In this document: positions 33,957 through 42,660 of the stretch, one piece after another | Numbering within the stretch: the first letter of the stretch is position 1 | Layout: each line of letters starts with the position of its first letter | Made by a program: the position numbers and the translations under genes | The notes under the pieces: model-generated | The model's input: only the letters and a program-made list of their open reading frames with translations | Database searches by the model: none | What the model was told of the DNA's origin: nothing | NCBI GenBank assembly: GCA_050261495.1 | Contig: JBLNDI010000113.1 | Span: 1-51,474 of the forward strand | DNA length: 51,474 nt | Direction of reading: 5' to 3' | Origin: JBMNKL01 sp050261495 | Lineage (GTDB): Bacteria > Bacillota > Clostridia > Acetivibrionales > DTU013

Positions 33957-35335
33957 TGAAATTGTGGGGCGGAAGGTTTTCCGCCGGCACGGACAAACTG
34001 ACGGATGATTTCAATTCGTCCATCAGTTTTGATTCAAGGCTATACAAACAGGATATCGAGGGAAGTATTGCGCATGCGGAAATGCTCGGCAAGTGCGGCA
34101 TCATCCCGGCCGACGATGCGGCGTTGATTTGCAGGACGTTGAAGGAGATACTGGCCGACATCGAAAAAGGGCTTGTCCGGCTGGATGTTGACGCGGAAGA
34201 CATACATTCGTATATAGAAGAAATCCTGGTATCACGCATAGGCGATACGGGAAAGAAGCTTCATACCGGCAGAAGCCGCAATGACCAGGTGGCGCTTGAC
34301 ATCCGCATGTATCTCAGGGACGAGATTGACACAATCAAGTGCATGTTGTCGGACCTGATGAACGTGCTGCTGGATATATCGGAGAAGCACCTTTATACCG
34401 TCATGCCGGGCTATACGCACTTGCAGAGGGCCCAGCCGGTTACGCTGGCCCACCACATGATGGCTTATTTCCAGATGTTTTGCCGGGATATCGGCAGGCT
34501 GGACGACTGCCGCAAGCGCATGAACGTTATGCCGCTCGGATCCGGGGCCCTTGCGGGTACGACCTACCCGCTGGACAGGCAATTTGTCGCTAATAAGCTC
34601 GGTTTTTCGGCGATCACGGAAAACAGCCTCGACGGCGTAAGCGACAGGGACTTTGTTGTTGAGCTGGCGTCATGCATTTCCCTTATAATGGTGCACCTGA
34701 GCAGGTTCAGCGAAGAATTGGTGCTCTGGTCCTCCGGCGAATTCTCATTTATCGAGATGGACGACGCCTACAGCACCGGGAGCAGCATCATGCCTCAGAA
34801 GAAAAACCCCGACGTGGCGGAACTGGTGAGGGGCAAAACGGGGCGCGTTTACGGCTCGCTGATGGCGCTCCTGACCGTGATGAAATCGCTTCCCCTCGCA
34901 TATAACAAGGATATGCAGGAAGACAAGGAAGCTATTTTCGATGCGGTTGACACGGTAAAAAAATGCCTGCCTGTATTTGCAAAAATGCTGTCAACCATGA
35001 AAATCAACAAGGAAAACATGTACAAGGCTGCCCAGGGCGGCTTTGCAAACGCGACCGACGTGGCGGATTACCTTGTGAAAAAGGGCGTACCGTTCAGGAG
35101 CGCCCACGAAATCATCGGAAAAATGGTCCTTTATTGCATTGACTGCAATAAACCAATTGAAAAAATGACCTTGGAGGAGTTCAAACAATTCTCGGACAAA
35201 ATCGGGAGCGATATTTATGAAGAGATAACGCTGGAAAAATGCGTTTCGGGACGCAATCTCCCGGGCGGGCCCGCGGCGGAAAGCGTAAAAGCTTCAATTG
35301 AAAATGGCCGCGCATTCCTTAAATCGGTCAACTGA
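33956..35335 (+). CDS. argH: Argininosuccinate lyase
   Basis: ArgH cleaves argininosuccinate to arginine and fumarate. About 459 residues with the standard start MKLWGGRFSAGTDKLTDDFN, which supports the ATG at 33956 over an in-frame GTG nine bases earlier. Conserved segments are HTGRSRNDQVALD, YTHLQRAQPVTLAHH and the superfamily signature GSSIMPQKKNPD containing the catalytic Ser loop. Translation is coupled to argG by the TAATG overlap. A long hairpin follows the gene. Confidence 0.97.
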   Translation: MKLWGGRFSAGTDKLTDDFNSSISFDSRLYKQDIEGSIAHAEMLGKCGIIPADDAALICRTLKEILADIEKGLVRLDVDAEDIHSYIEEILVSRIGDTGKKLHTGRSRNDQVALDIRMYLRDEIDTIKCMLSDLMNVLLDISEKHLYTVMPGYTHLQRAQPVTLAHHMMAYFQMFCRDIGRLDDCRKRMNVMPLGSGALAGTTYPLDRQFVANKLGFSAITENSLDGVSDRDFVVELASCISLIMVHLSRFSEELVLWSSGEFSFIEMDDAYSTGSSIMPQKKNPDVAELVRGKTGRVYGSLMALLTVMKSLPLAYNKDMQEDKEAIFDAVDTVKKCLPVFAKMLSTMKINKENMYKAAQGGFANATDVADYLVKKGVPFRSAHEIIGKMVLYCIDCNKPIEKMTLEEFKQFSDKIGSDIYEEITLEKCVSGRNLPGGPAAESVKASIENGRAFLKSVN

Positions 35336-35365
35336 CCGGCATACGGAAAAGCAACGTAAGCGTAC

Positions 35366-35419
35366 AGGACGGTTCTTTGATTATCCTTCATAGCCTCAGG
35401 GTAATCAACGAACCGTCCT
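35366..35419 (+). terminator. Long 21-bp-arm hairpin after argH
   Basis: Arms 35366-35386 (AGGACGGTTCTTTGATTATCC) and 35399-35419 pair over 21 bp with few mismatches and a 12-nt loop. The stem is unusually long and is followed by CTCTATTACTC rather than a clean T run, so it may act as a weak terminator or as a processed 3' end. Confidence 0.5.
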
Positions 35420-35433
35420 CTCTATTACTCAAA

Positions 35434-35457
35434 TAAAAAAACCCGGTTTTCCCGGGC
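35434..35457 (-). terminator. Intrinsic terminator of the small basic protein gene
   Basis: On the minus strand CCCGG-GAAAA-CCGGG is followed by seven T, just after the stop at 35472. Confidence 0.75.
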
Positions 35458-35471
35458 TCATGTATCTGGTA

Positions 35472-35831
35472 CTATTTTTGCTTTACCTTCTTATCGAAGG
35501 CTTTACCCAGACTATACCACGAGTCCCGTAGTTTAAATCTCAATTCTTCATCCACAGTACGTTCGATAACATCATTAAGGTTGCGTCTCATCTGAATATA
35601 GTCAAGCATGACAAATTCCTCTTTCGCAAGCAGTTCTTCCATTTCGTCAATCCAATTGGTAATGTTATCCTTGCCGATAAAGTCATTTTCAGGCAATTTC
35701 TTTTTCAAGTGAGCGACAACCAGTTTTATTGCCTTGCGTTTTACGTCATTATCGGTCAGTGCTTTCTTTTCGGTTTTCTTTTTCTTGACGGATGCTTCTT
35801 TTACGGTTTTTTCATCTTTTTTAACCGCCAT
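35472..35831 (-). CDS. Small basic protein of unknown function
   Basis: I recognise no family. The 119-residue product has a strongly Lys-rich N-terminus (about 1-30, alternating KK and Glu/Thr) that looks disordered and could bind nucleic acid. A helical domain with mixed charge follows (KLVVAHLKKKLPENDF ... MEELLAKEEFVMLDYIQMRRNL) and the tail is again basic (KAFDKKVKQK). There is no signal peptide or membrane segment. The ATG follows a GGGGAG site. It is monocistronic, with its own terminator, between argGH and sbcDC. Confidence 0.75.
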   Translation of the reverse strand: MAVKKDEKTVKEASVKKKKTEKKALTDNDVKRKAIKLVVAHLKKKLPENDFIGKDNITNWIDEMEELLAKEEFVMLDYIQMRRNLNDVIERTVDEELRFKLRDSWYSLGKAFDKKVKQK

Positions 35832-36052
35832 CTCATCACTCCCCTACTTATTATCTAATGCTACCAAATGTAAAAAAATTACTTCTCAAAATGCTTTGCA
35901 AACAATACTCGGCAGCCTGGCAGCAAACATTTTTTAAAAATAGCCGCCGGTTACGAGAATAAGACCTTTTGCAAATTACACATCTCAAGTTTCCAATAAC
36001 AATTATATAATAATATGGTTATAAATGCAAACTTTATACCTTAATTCCGACT

Positions 36053-39000
36053 TCAGACTCTCTCGATCGCCACGCTGCTGCCGTTGCCATCCGGCGTGGC
36101 AGGTTTCACTATGAGGCGCCTTCCGATCCTGCTTTTCAATTCGGGCACATGGCTTATCAGCCCAATAACCCTCTCCTTGCAGCTCAATCGTTCCAATGCA
36201 TCGATTACGGTATCCAGCAGATCCTGGTCAAGCATGCCAAATCCCTCGTCCAAGAAGAAAAATTCCAGCGGGCTCTGTCCTTTAAGCTGTATGTGCTCCG
36301 AGAGCGCCAGCGCAAGCGAAAGCGAAACAAGGAAAGTCTCCCCGCCGGAAAGCGACCTGATCATGCGGTGCGCCCCGCCGTTGGCCTGGTCCCTGATAAT
36401 AAAACCGGCTTCCGCGTCCAGTTCCAGGACATACCTGTATTTCGTCATGACCCCAAGCGTGACCGAGGCGTTCGCAGCAACGTAACGCAACCGTTCCTCG
36501 GCGATATAATCAATAAAGCTGTTATCCTTTCTATGCTCGGCCTTAAGCAATTTTTGTATTTGCAAGTAAAGCCCGTACTTGTGGTTAAGCTCTCCGAATT
36601 CCCTGTCAAGCTCGGTCCACCTGGCGTGTCTTTTGCTTATGTTGGCATAATTGCTTTTTGCAACCTCGCTTTTAGAAACGCATTCCTGTTTATATGCCGA
36701 TAATTCCTCGTATGCCAGGGCAACCCGGTTCCACTCTTCTTCGCTGATACTCCTCGATTTTAGCCTCTTTTGCAGCAACGACTTCTGTGCAATTATATTG
36801 GCGGCTATCCTGTCGTATTCCTCGATTTCGGCTTTCAACCCGTTTTGCCGTTCCCTTGGCAGAACCGCGCTTAACGCCTCCCCGGCGTCGTTGAAGCCCT
36901 TTTCTGCAAGAGCCGCCTGCAAGCGTTTCCTGTCGTTTTCCAGGTTGTCCGAATATAATTTCTCCTGGTTTTCCAGCAGCGTCCTTTGCACAACAAGGCT
37001 GTTATACGTTTCTTCCAGCGACTTAAGCCTCCGCTGCATTTCCTCTTCTCTCAGCGAGTATTCGTTAACGGCACGGTCGATTTTCCTGATTTCATCTTCT
37101 ATATCCACATCACCGGCGAGCTGCCGAATCCGTGCCATTCTATCGGTTGCCTGCTTCTCAAGGCTGCTTTCCTCGGATTCCTTCCTGATGCGTTCTTCAA
37201 CAAGGATTCTCCATTCTTCTTTCATACGGTCGATCCTCAGCCGCTTCTGTTCCGTCTCTTTCCGCAGCCGGCTTGCCCTTTCCTGCAAAAGAGCTGTTTT
37301 CCTGTCGTTCTCGGATAGCCTTTCCAGTTCCGAACCTGCGCTCTCTATCCCAAGCTCGTGCAAAAAGGCCGTGTGCTTCCGCCGTACTTCATCCAGAATG
37401 CTGCTCGCAGCTTTTATATCTGCATCCAATTGCGCCATGTTTTCACGGTTTATCTTTAATTCCGTAATGATCGCATTTTCGGCAAGTTTCTTTTCAGCCA
37501 GCTTATCATTAAATTCCTTAAGCCTTCCGTTCAATTCATCCAGTACTTTTTCCCAGTTCTCCAGCGCAATTATTTTCTTATTGTATTCATCCGCCGCCTT
37601 TTCTATCTCCCGGCCAACCTCCTCCAAATCGCGGTTTCTCAATTTCTCCGGCAGCAATTGCTTCTCCGCTTCAAGCTCCGCCGTCTTAAGCTCCAACTCT
37701 TTTTTTGCCTGCGAAAGCTGCTCCGCCGTTATCTTTAACTGCTCAGCAATTATCAAGGCTTCCGTCTCAGCCTGCTTATACGCCTTTTCCGCTTCTTCCA
37801 GCTTCTTTTTAAGTTCTTCCGCGATCTTCTCGCCGGTGGATATGTCAACGCCGCCGATGGCGTCAGCGATCTTCGGATGATGTTTTGAACCGCAGACGGG
37901 GCAGGGTTCGCCCTCTTTGAGCTCCTTTGCAAGCAAATACGCTGAAATTGATTTCATCTCCCCGGCTGACTTTTCATATTCCAGCCTGCAATGTTCCAAT
38001 ACATCGCGAGCTTTTTCCCTCGTTTCTTCCTTTAAACGCGCATCCTTCCCGATGGCATTGACCGCGGCTTGCTGTTTCTCCACGCTTGTCCGCAGCCTGT
38101 CCAGTTCTTTCTTTTTAAATACCAGCATCTCATACTTGCCTTTTGCATCGTGTATCCTCTCAAGGGCTTTCTGAAGCGAATTTTTATCCGCGGGTTTTGT
38201 CTGCTCATGTCTTTGCTTTTCGGCATCCAGTTCTTCAAGGCTTTTCACAAGCTCTGCCATTTCTGTTTTTATGCGCCCGAGCCTGTATTCCATATCGGCC
38301 TTGCCGTTTTCAAGGGCTTTTCTCCTTCCGGCCAGTTCGTTTGCGTTGCCTGAAATAGCGGCTATCTCGTTCTCAAGTTTTACGCCTTCCTGTATTTTTT
38401 GGCGGTAATCGGGATCAATTTTCAGCGACTCCATTTCCTGCCCAAGCCTTTCGGCTTCCTTGACCAGCGATTCGTATTCCGCCGTTTCCTTTTCGATCAA
38501 CCCTGCCTTTTCTTCCTCCGCGGTTTTCACCTGCAGAATTGAATCGCGGAGAACCCTTGCCTTTTCCGATATGGAAGCAATCTCGCCCTTCAGTATCAGG
38601 GCGTCCGACAACGCTGCCTTCCTCCCGGCAAGCTTAGGCTGCTCGGATTTCGCTTCTTTCACCAGGCTTTCATATCCGGTCCTGGCCTTGACCAGGTCAT
38701 CCTCGACCTGCGGCATCCTTTCGAGTACCTGTGAGAGATTCATTCTGGTTTCATCGAGTTTCGCGCCGAGTTCCCTGTTATTGATGATCATCTCCCTGAG
38801 ACCTTCCGCCTTTACCGCCTTCTCAAGCAGCTTCCTGCTTTCGTCGATCATCTCCCTTGAGGCCAGGTGCTCCTCTTCTTTCCTTTTAAATTCTTCAAGT
38901 TCGAGCATAATCCCCCGGACTTCCTTTGCCTCGTCATACTTTTTCTTTAGCTCATTCAGCTCCTTCTCGACCTTTTCCCTCTCCAAAACGGCATCCTTCA

Positions 39001-39676
39001 AAGCTTTTCCGGCTGCCTCCAGCGCTTCGCCGGTTGAGTCGCCGTATCCCTTCAATTCGCCTGACAGGGTATCCAGCCTGCTTTTTACCCGGGCTATTTT
39101 TCGCCTCAGCTTCTCTTCCAGTTTCTGGCCGTATTCTTCAAGATAGAATATCCTTTCCAGCATGGCCCGCCGTTCCTTGTTGTTCAGCAGCAGGAATTCC
39201 TGGAAGCTGTTCTGCGGCAATACGACGGCGCGTGTAAAATCATCGCTGTTTAGACCCAGGAGATCCTTCACGTAATTGCCGACCTCGATCGCCTTGTCGC
39301 ACAGCGGAATGTCGCCGCCGGGCGTAACTTCTATAAGGCGCGCGATTACAGGCTCGCATGAATTCGGGGAGTTTTTCTTTCTCCGGTAGGTTCGTTCCAC
39401 CCGGTATGTCTTCCTGGTTCCGTTCTTTGACAGTGTAAATGAAAAGGAAACCCTGGCCGTGCTGCAACCGGTATTTATGATTCCCTGGGTGCCGCCTTCG
39501 GCCCTCTTGACCCTGCCGTACAGGGCAAAGGTTATCGCATCCAGGATCGTTGACTTGCCGCTTCCTGTCGGGCCGAAAATGCCAAACAGGCCGGTATCGC
39601 CCAGCGCTTCGAAATCTATTCTCTGTATGCCTGCAAAGCTATGCAGCCCTTCTATTTCAAGATATTTCGGCCTCAT
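36053..39676 (-). CDS. sbcC: DNA double-strand-break exonuclease subunit SbcC
   Basis: SbcC is the SMC/Rad50-like ATPase that partners SbcD to cut DNA hairpins and process ends. The 1,207-residue protein has the N-terminal Walker A GIFGPTGSGKSTILDAITFALYG and the AVVLPQNSFQEFL Q-loop region. Two very long coiled coils rich in Glu/Lys/Leu flank a central zinc hook CPVCGSKHH near residue 590. At the C-terminus lie the signature SLSGGETFLVSLSLALAL and Walker B LEFFFLDEGFGMLD. GGGAGG precedes the ATG by eight bases. It is directly downstream of sbcD. Confidence 0.95.
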   Translation of the reverse strand: MRPKYLEIEGLHSFAGIQRIDFEALGDTGLFGIFGPTGSGKSTILDAITFALYGRVKRAEGGTQGIINTGCSTARVSFSFTLSKNGTRKTYRVERTYRRKKNSPNSCEPVIARLIEVTPGGDIPLCDKAIEVGNYVKDLLGLNSDDFTRAVVLPQNSFQEFLLLNNKERRAMLERIFYLEEYGQKLEEKLRRKIARVKSRLDTLSGELKGYGDSTGEALEAAGKALKDAVLEREKVEKELNELKKKYDEAKEVRGIMLELEEFKRKEEEHLASREMIDESRKLLEKAVKAEGLREMIINNRELGAKLDETRMNLSQVLERMPQVEDDLVKARTGYESLVKEAKSEQPKLAGRKAALSDALILKGEIASISEKARVLRDSILQVKTAEEEKAGLIEKETAEYESLVKEAERLGQEMESLKIDPDYRQKIQEGVKLENEIAAISGNANELAGRRKALENGKADMEYRLGRIKTEMAELVKSLEELDAEKQRHEQTKPADKNSLQKALERIHDAKGKYEMLVFKKKELDRLRTSVEKQQAAVNAIGKDARLKEETREKARDVLEHCRLEYEKSAGEMKSISAYLLAKELKEGEPCPVCGSKHHPKIADAIGGVDISTGEKIAEELKKKLEEAEKAYKQAETEALIIAEQLKITAEQLSQAKKELELKTAELEAEKQLLPEKLRNRDLEEVGREIEKAADEYNKKIIALENWEKVLDELNGRLKEFNDKLAEKKLAENAIITELKINRENMAQLDADIKAASSILDEVRRKHTAFLHELGIESAGSELERLSENDRKTALLQERASRLRKETEQKRLRIDRMKEEWRILVEERIRKESEESSLEKQATDRMARIRQLAGDVDIEDEIRKIDRAVNEYSLREEEMQRRLKSLEETYNSLVVQRTLLENQEKLYSDNLENDRKRLQAALAEKGFNDAGEALSAVLPRERQNGLKAEIEEYDRIAANIIAQKSLLQKRLKSRSISEEEWNRVALAYEELSAYKQECVSKSEVAKSNYANISKRHARWTELDREFGELNHKYGLYLQIQKLLKAEHRKDNSFIDYIAEERLRYVAANASVTLGVMTKYRYVLELDAEAGFIIRDQANGGAHRMIRSLSGGETFLVSLSLALALSEHIQLKGQSPLEFFFLDEGFGMLDQDLLDTVIDALERLSCKERVIGLISHVPELKSRIGRRLIVKPATPDGNGSSVAIERV

Positions 39677-39759
39677 GTCTTAAGCCTCCCGCAATATGCG
39701 CCCGTATCTTCGCGATTATTCATACGGCCGTTAATTTTGCCGCCGCCGTTGCCAGAGAT

Positions 39760-39818
39760 TAACCAGTTTCGCCGGCGGACGCTGTCCCGCCCTCGGCATA
39801 TACAGTCTCGTCCCCGGA
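39760..39818 (-). repeat. Duplicated tail sequence after the sbcD stop, still in frame
   Basis: After the sbcD TAA (39819-39821) the frame continues for 19 codons (SGDETVYAEGGTASAGETG) to a TAA at 39759. The first ten repeat the SGDETVYAEG already present inside the SbcD tail. The DNA copies are near-identical (GCCCTCGGCATAAACGG against GCCCTCGGCATATACAG), which shows a duplicated 3' end that acquired a stop between the copies. Confidence 0.6.
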
Positions 39819-41411
39819 TTAAGCTCCGTATCCGGGCGACGCCTCGTCGGCAGCGGTTTCGTCCGCGGCATATACAGCCATGTCTTCTGAAATAACTACG
39901 CCCTCGGCATAAACGGTTTCGTCCCCGGATGCCGCCTCATCCCCGCCGGCGTCAAAATATTCCCCGTCCGAATCCTCGCCGCCGTCTTCCCCGATTAATT
40001 CGATAAACGCCTCCATAAGCTCATCCGGTATATCGGCGCCCATCCTGTACTTATAATAATCCCTGAACAGTTCGTCCGCTTTCCTGCCTTCCCTGTCCTT
40101 AAAGTCGAACACTTCCGTTTCGCTGGTTTTAAGCCTAGGACGGATATTAACAATACCGGGGTGCAGCATTCTTAAATATTTTTGCTCTTCAGCCGTAAAA
40201 GGCCTGTCCGTCACTATTTCAAGGTCCACCCATGCGCCGGGGTCCCTTCCCTCTTCACACCACTTGATTGCTTGCGCGATGCCTTCATCGGCAAACCATT
40301 TTCTAAGCGGCCTGCCGCAATCCAGGTAAACAGGCCTTACATCAGCTTCCTTGCCCGGCAATGCGTCCACAATAAACACCGCCTTGCTGTAATCCGCTTC
40401 GGAAAAGCTGTACGCCAGCGGAGAACCCGCATAAAACGCCGGGCACGGGGAGTTTCGCACCTCCTGCGGCCTGTGCAGGTGTCCTAAAGCAGCATAGTGC
40501 GCCTTCCGGGGCAGTACTTCAGGTGCTACCGTTAATGCTCCGCCTACCTGAAGCGTCCTTTCCGAATCGGACGTGCTGCCGCCTGCCATAAACAAATGGG
40601 CGGTTACGAGGTTAACCGTATCATCCCTGAACTTGTCCGCCCCGGCGGCAAAGATGCGGCCAACCTTGTCCGAATAAGCCTTCTGCAGGACATCCTCATC
40701 GGCATCCTGCGCCAGCAGTTCCTCCAGCCGCGATTCGGACGGGAAGGGCAAGGCGATAACAACCGCGTTATGATCACAGCCGGGGATGCAAAGCTCCAGC
40801 CATCCCGGTCCGCAATCCACAACCCTTATTCTTTCGCCCTCCCCGGTCTCATCCCTGTCATGATCACCGTGTAAAGAAACGTCTGCATCCAGGGATTCGT
40901 CAGGATGTATGCCGTCGGAAGGACACGTGGCTGAAAGCGCGCCTGAAGGCGTATTGCCGGGTACGCCAGTAGATACATCATTCTGCACAGTTGGAGCCCC
41001 ATCATATGCGGTTGAAGCCGAATCCACAGTCATGCCTCCAACAATGCCCTGATGTGTTCCTGCAGGCGCTCCTGCAACGCTTCCGGGGTAGCCCAGCAAA
41101 ATGATGCCGTTCCTGTAGGCCAGCGGACTTGCGGCGCACAGCCGTTCCGGGTTATCATGGTTGCCTGCGATAACTATGACAGCCCTCTTCCCGTTGCCGT
41201 TAAGCCTGTCGATAGCTTCGTAAAACAGCTCCTCCGCAGCCGCGGACGGGTTGTACGTATCATATACGTCTCCGGCAACCAATACGAGGTTAATACCCTG
41301 CTCTTCAACTACCTTGCACAGGTAGCCGATAAACTCGCGCTGTTCATCTATACGGTTTACCTGGTCAAGATTTCTGCCCAGGTGCCAGTCTGACGTATGC
41401 AATACACGCAA
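39819..41411 (-). CDS. sbcD: DNA double-strand-break exonuclease subunit SbcD
   Basis: SbcD is the Mre11-type metallophosphoesterase of the SbcCD nuclease. Metal-binding motifs: Asp8 and His10 in TSDWHLGRN, Asp48 in VAGDVYD, Asn84/His85 in AGNHDNPE, the AHLFMAGG box and ALGHLHRPQ. At 530 residues it is longer than usual (about 400). Residues about 112-193 are a low-complexity Ala/Gly/Ser/Asp insertion between the NHD motif and the next strand. The last 55 residues are an acidic repeat-bearing tail (GDETVYAEG, ADETAADEA). The start is a TTG eight bases after GGGAGG. sbcC follows on the same strand. Confidence 0.93.
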   Translation of the reverse strand: MRVLHTSDWHLGRNLDQVNRIDEQREFIGYLCKVVEEQGINLVLVAGDVYDTYNPSAAAEELFYEAIDRLNGNGKRAVIVIAGNHDNPERLCAASPLAYRNGIILLGYPGSVAGAPAGTHQGIVGGMTVDSASTAYDGAPTVQNDVSTGVPGNTPSGALSATCPSDGIHPDESLDADVSLHGDHDRDETGEGERIRVVDCGPGWLELCIPGCDHNAVVIALPFPSESRLEELLAQDADEDVLQKAYSDKVGRIFAAGADKFRDDTVNLVTAHLFMAGGSTSDSERTLQVGGALTVAPEVLPRKAHYAALGHLHRPQEVRNSPCPAFYAGSPLAYSFSEADYSKAVFIVDALPGKEADVRPVYLDCGRPLRKWFADEGIAQAIKWCEEGRDPGAWVDLEIVTDRPFTAEEQKYLRMLHPGIVNIRPRLKTSETEVFDFKDREGRKADELFRDYYKYRMGADIPDELMEAFIELIGEDGGEDSDGEYFDAGGDEAASGDETVYAEGVVISEDMAVYAADETAADEASPGYGA

Positions 41412-41555
41412 CTTGTATACCTCCCGGTTTATACCTCCCTGTTGCAGGGCTGCCGGAGCCTTTTCACATACCCGGAATCACGGCTATAACCTCGAATAAG
41501 AACCTTATAAAAAATACATATAAAAAAGAAATACCGTATGCCTCAGCTTACAGTA

Positions 41556-41585
41556 ATTATATCAAACCGGCAGATAATATTAAAT
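41556..41585 (-). promoter_or_regulatory. Possible extended -10 promoter for sbcDC
   Basis: On the minus strand TTTGATATAATT contains TGATATAAT (complement of 41556-41564), an extended -10 consensus. The -35 box is poor. It lies about 145 bp before the sbcD start. Confidence 0.35.
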
Positions 41586-41646
41586 AATAATGAGTTGCTT
41601 AAAGGAGCGGCTTAAAATAATGGTAACATGTTCCGGGTGATTTTCC

Positions 41647-42351
41647 TTATATGATTCTTCTTGCGGTCATGTAGGTTTTCGAATAAAATCCCGTGTTGAG
41701 GTTTGAAATCACGACACGCTTTTGAGTAGACGAAGAATGAATGAACTTCCCGCTTCCTATGTATATGCCGACATGGTTAATGCGGTTAAGGCCGCCGTTC
41801 GTGTCGAAAAACACGAGATCGCCCGGTTTCAGGCCAGACTTCGTTACTTTTACGCCTTTGGCCGCCTGGCTTCTTGAAGTCCTGCTTAACGAAATGCCGA
41901 AATGCTTGAAAACATACTTAACAAAACCGGAACAATCAAACCCCTTTACGGTCGAGCCTCCCCAAACATACTTTATGCCAAGAAATTTCTTGGAGTAACT
42001 AATAATGTTCTGGGCGAGACTCGTGGTTCCCCCTCTGGATACGCTACTCTCTCTTCCGAGCAGCTTGTCTATTTTCCCAAGAGTCTGCGGGCCCGCAATC
42101 CCGTCGATTTTCAGCCCGTATTTCTTTTGAAAATTTATTACCGCCGCCTCAGTGATATCGCCATAATATCCTGTAGGATTGACGCTGATAAACCCGAGCT
42201 TTTTCAAATCATTCTGCAAAAGCGTTACCGAGTCTCCCCTCATGCCTTTTGACATAACATTGACGGAACTTGCGTGAATTGCCCCGCTTGAAAATAAAAA
42301 AACAAATAAGAGTACAGCAAAAGAAACCAGAATTTTATTATTTCTAGACAT
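41647..42351 (-). CDS. Secreted NlpC/P60 endopeptidase with peptidoglycan-binding domain
   Basis: This 234-residue exported cell-wall hydrolase probably cuts within the stem peptide (D-Glu to DAP). A signal peptide (about 6-27) is followed by a PG_binding_1 repeat (about 33-97: GDSVTLLQNDLKKLGF ... YGDITEAAVINFQKKYGLKIDG). A NlpC/P60 domain (about 112-234) carries Cys140 in GFDCSGFVKYVF and His193 in RINHVGIYIGSGKFIHSS. The ATG follows AGAGGTG by eight bases. A ydaO-type c-di-AMP riboswitch lies directly upstream on the same strand, a well-known arrangement for wall hydrolases in Gram-positive bacteria. Confidence 0.93.
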   Translation of the reverse strand: MSRNNKILVSFAVLLFVFLFSSGAIHASSVNVMSKGMRGDSVTLLQNDLKKLGFISVNPTGYYGDITEAAVINFQKKYGLKIDGIAGPQTLGKIDKLLGRESSVSRGGTTSLAQNIISYSKKFLGIKYVWGGSTVKGFDCSGFVKYVFKHFGISLSRTSRSQAAKGVKVTKSGLKPGDLVFFDTNGGLNRINHVGIYIGSGKFIHSSSTQKRVVISNLNTGFYSKTYMTARRII

Positions 42352-42371
42352 TGCAATTACACCTCTTTTTT

Positions 42372-42475
42372 TAGCTTACGAGGTTAGTTGACGGGTTAGG
42401 TAAAAGAGTACACCCTGCCGTATGAACGGCTTCACCCCACGCTTAAAATGGTCCCCCGTTCTTTTTTATTAAGAT
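42372..42475 (-). promoter_or_regulatory. Cyclic di-AMP riboswitch (ydaO/yuaA type)
   Basis: On the minus strand, in order, lie CGGGGGACC (complement of 42450-42458), GTGGGGTGAA (42431-42440), CGGCAGGGTG (42411-42420) and GTCAACTAACCTCGTAAG (42375-42392). This is the conserved series of the ydaO motif (GGGGGACCCA, GGGGTGAAT, GGGCAGGG, GTCAGCTAACCTCGTAAG). It sits in the 5' leader of the NlpC/P60 gene, about 20 nt before its start. Known ydaO elements switch genes off when c-di-AMP is high. The 5' boundary and P1 stem are approximate. Confidence 0.85.
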
Positions 42476-42659
42476 TCAGCACGTAAAATAGTTTACCATA
42501 ATAATGGCAAAATGGAAACCTGTAAAGATTTGCATTTGATGAGTCAATTTGTATAGAAGGACTATCCGGGTACTGCCGGATTAGCGAATTATCTGTATCT
42601 TGCTTCGTTTGGCTTTTTCAGCAAGATGCGTAAAACCGCGAATCATTCAAGCCTGACCC
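42476..42659. other. Intergenic remainder upstream of the riboswitch
   Basis: AT-rich sequence that should contain the promoter of the riboswitch transcript. A stem ATCTTGCT (42597-42604) with AGCAAGAT (42620-42627) and the third gene-end repeat (42646-42660) lie at its left-gene side. No gene seen. Confidence 0.4.
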
Positions 42660-42660
42660 C
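42646..42660 (-). repeat. Third copy of the gene-end motif, at the deacetylase stop
   Basis: On the minus strand GGGGTCAGGCTTGAA matches 6722-6736 exactly over 15 bp. Its first G is the last base of the TAG stop of the polysaccharide deacetylase gene. Confidence 0.65.

Noticed and set aside
36651..37880. A 409-codon plus-strand open frame opposite sbcC
   Set aside because: It is the antisense of the SbcC coiled coil; its Ser/Phe-rich product mirrors Glu/Lys codons, and it has no ribosome site or family match.
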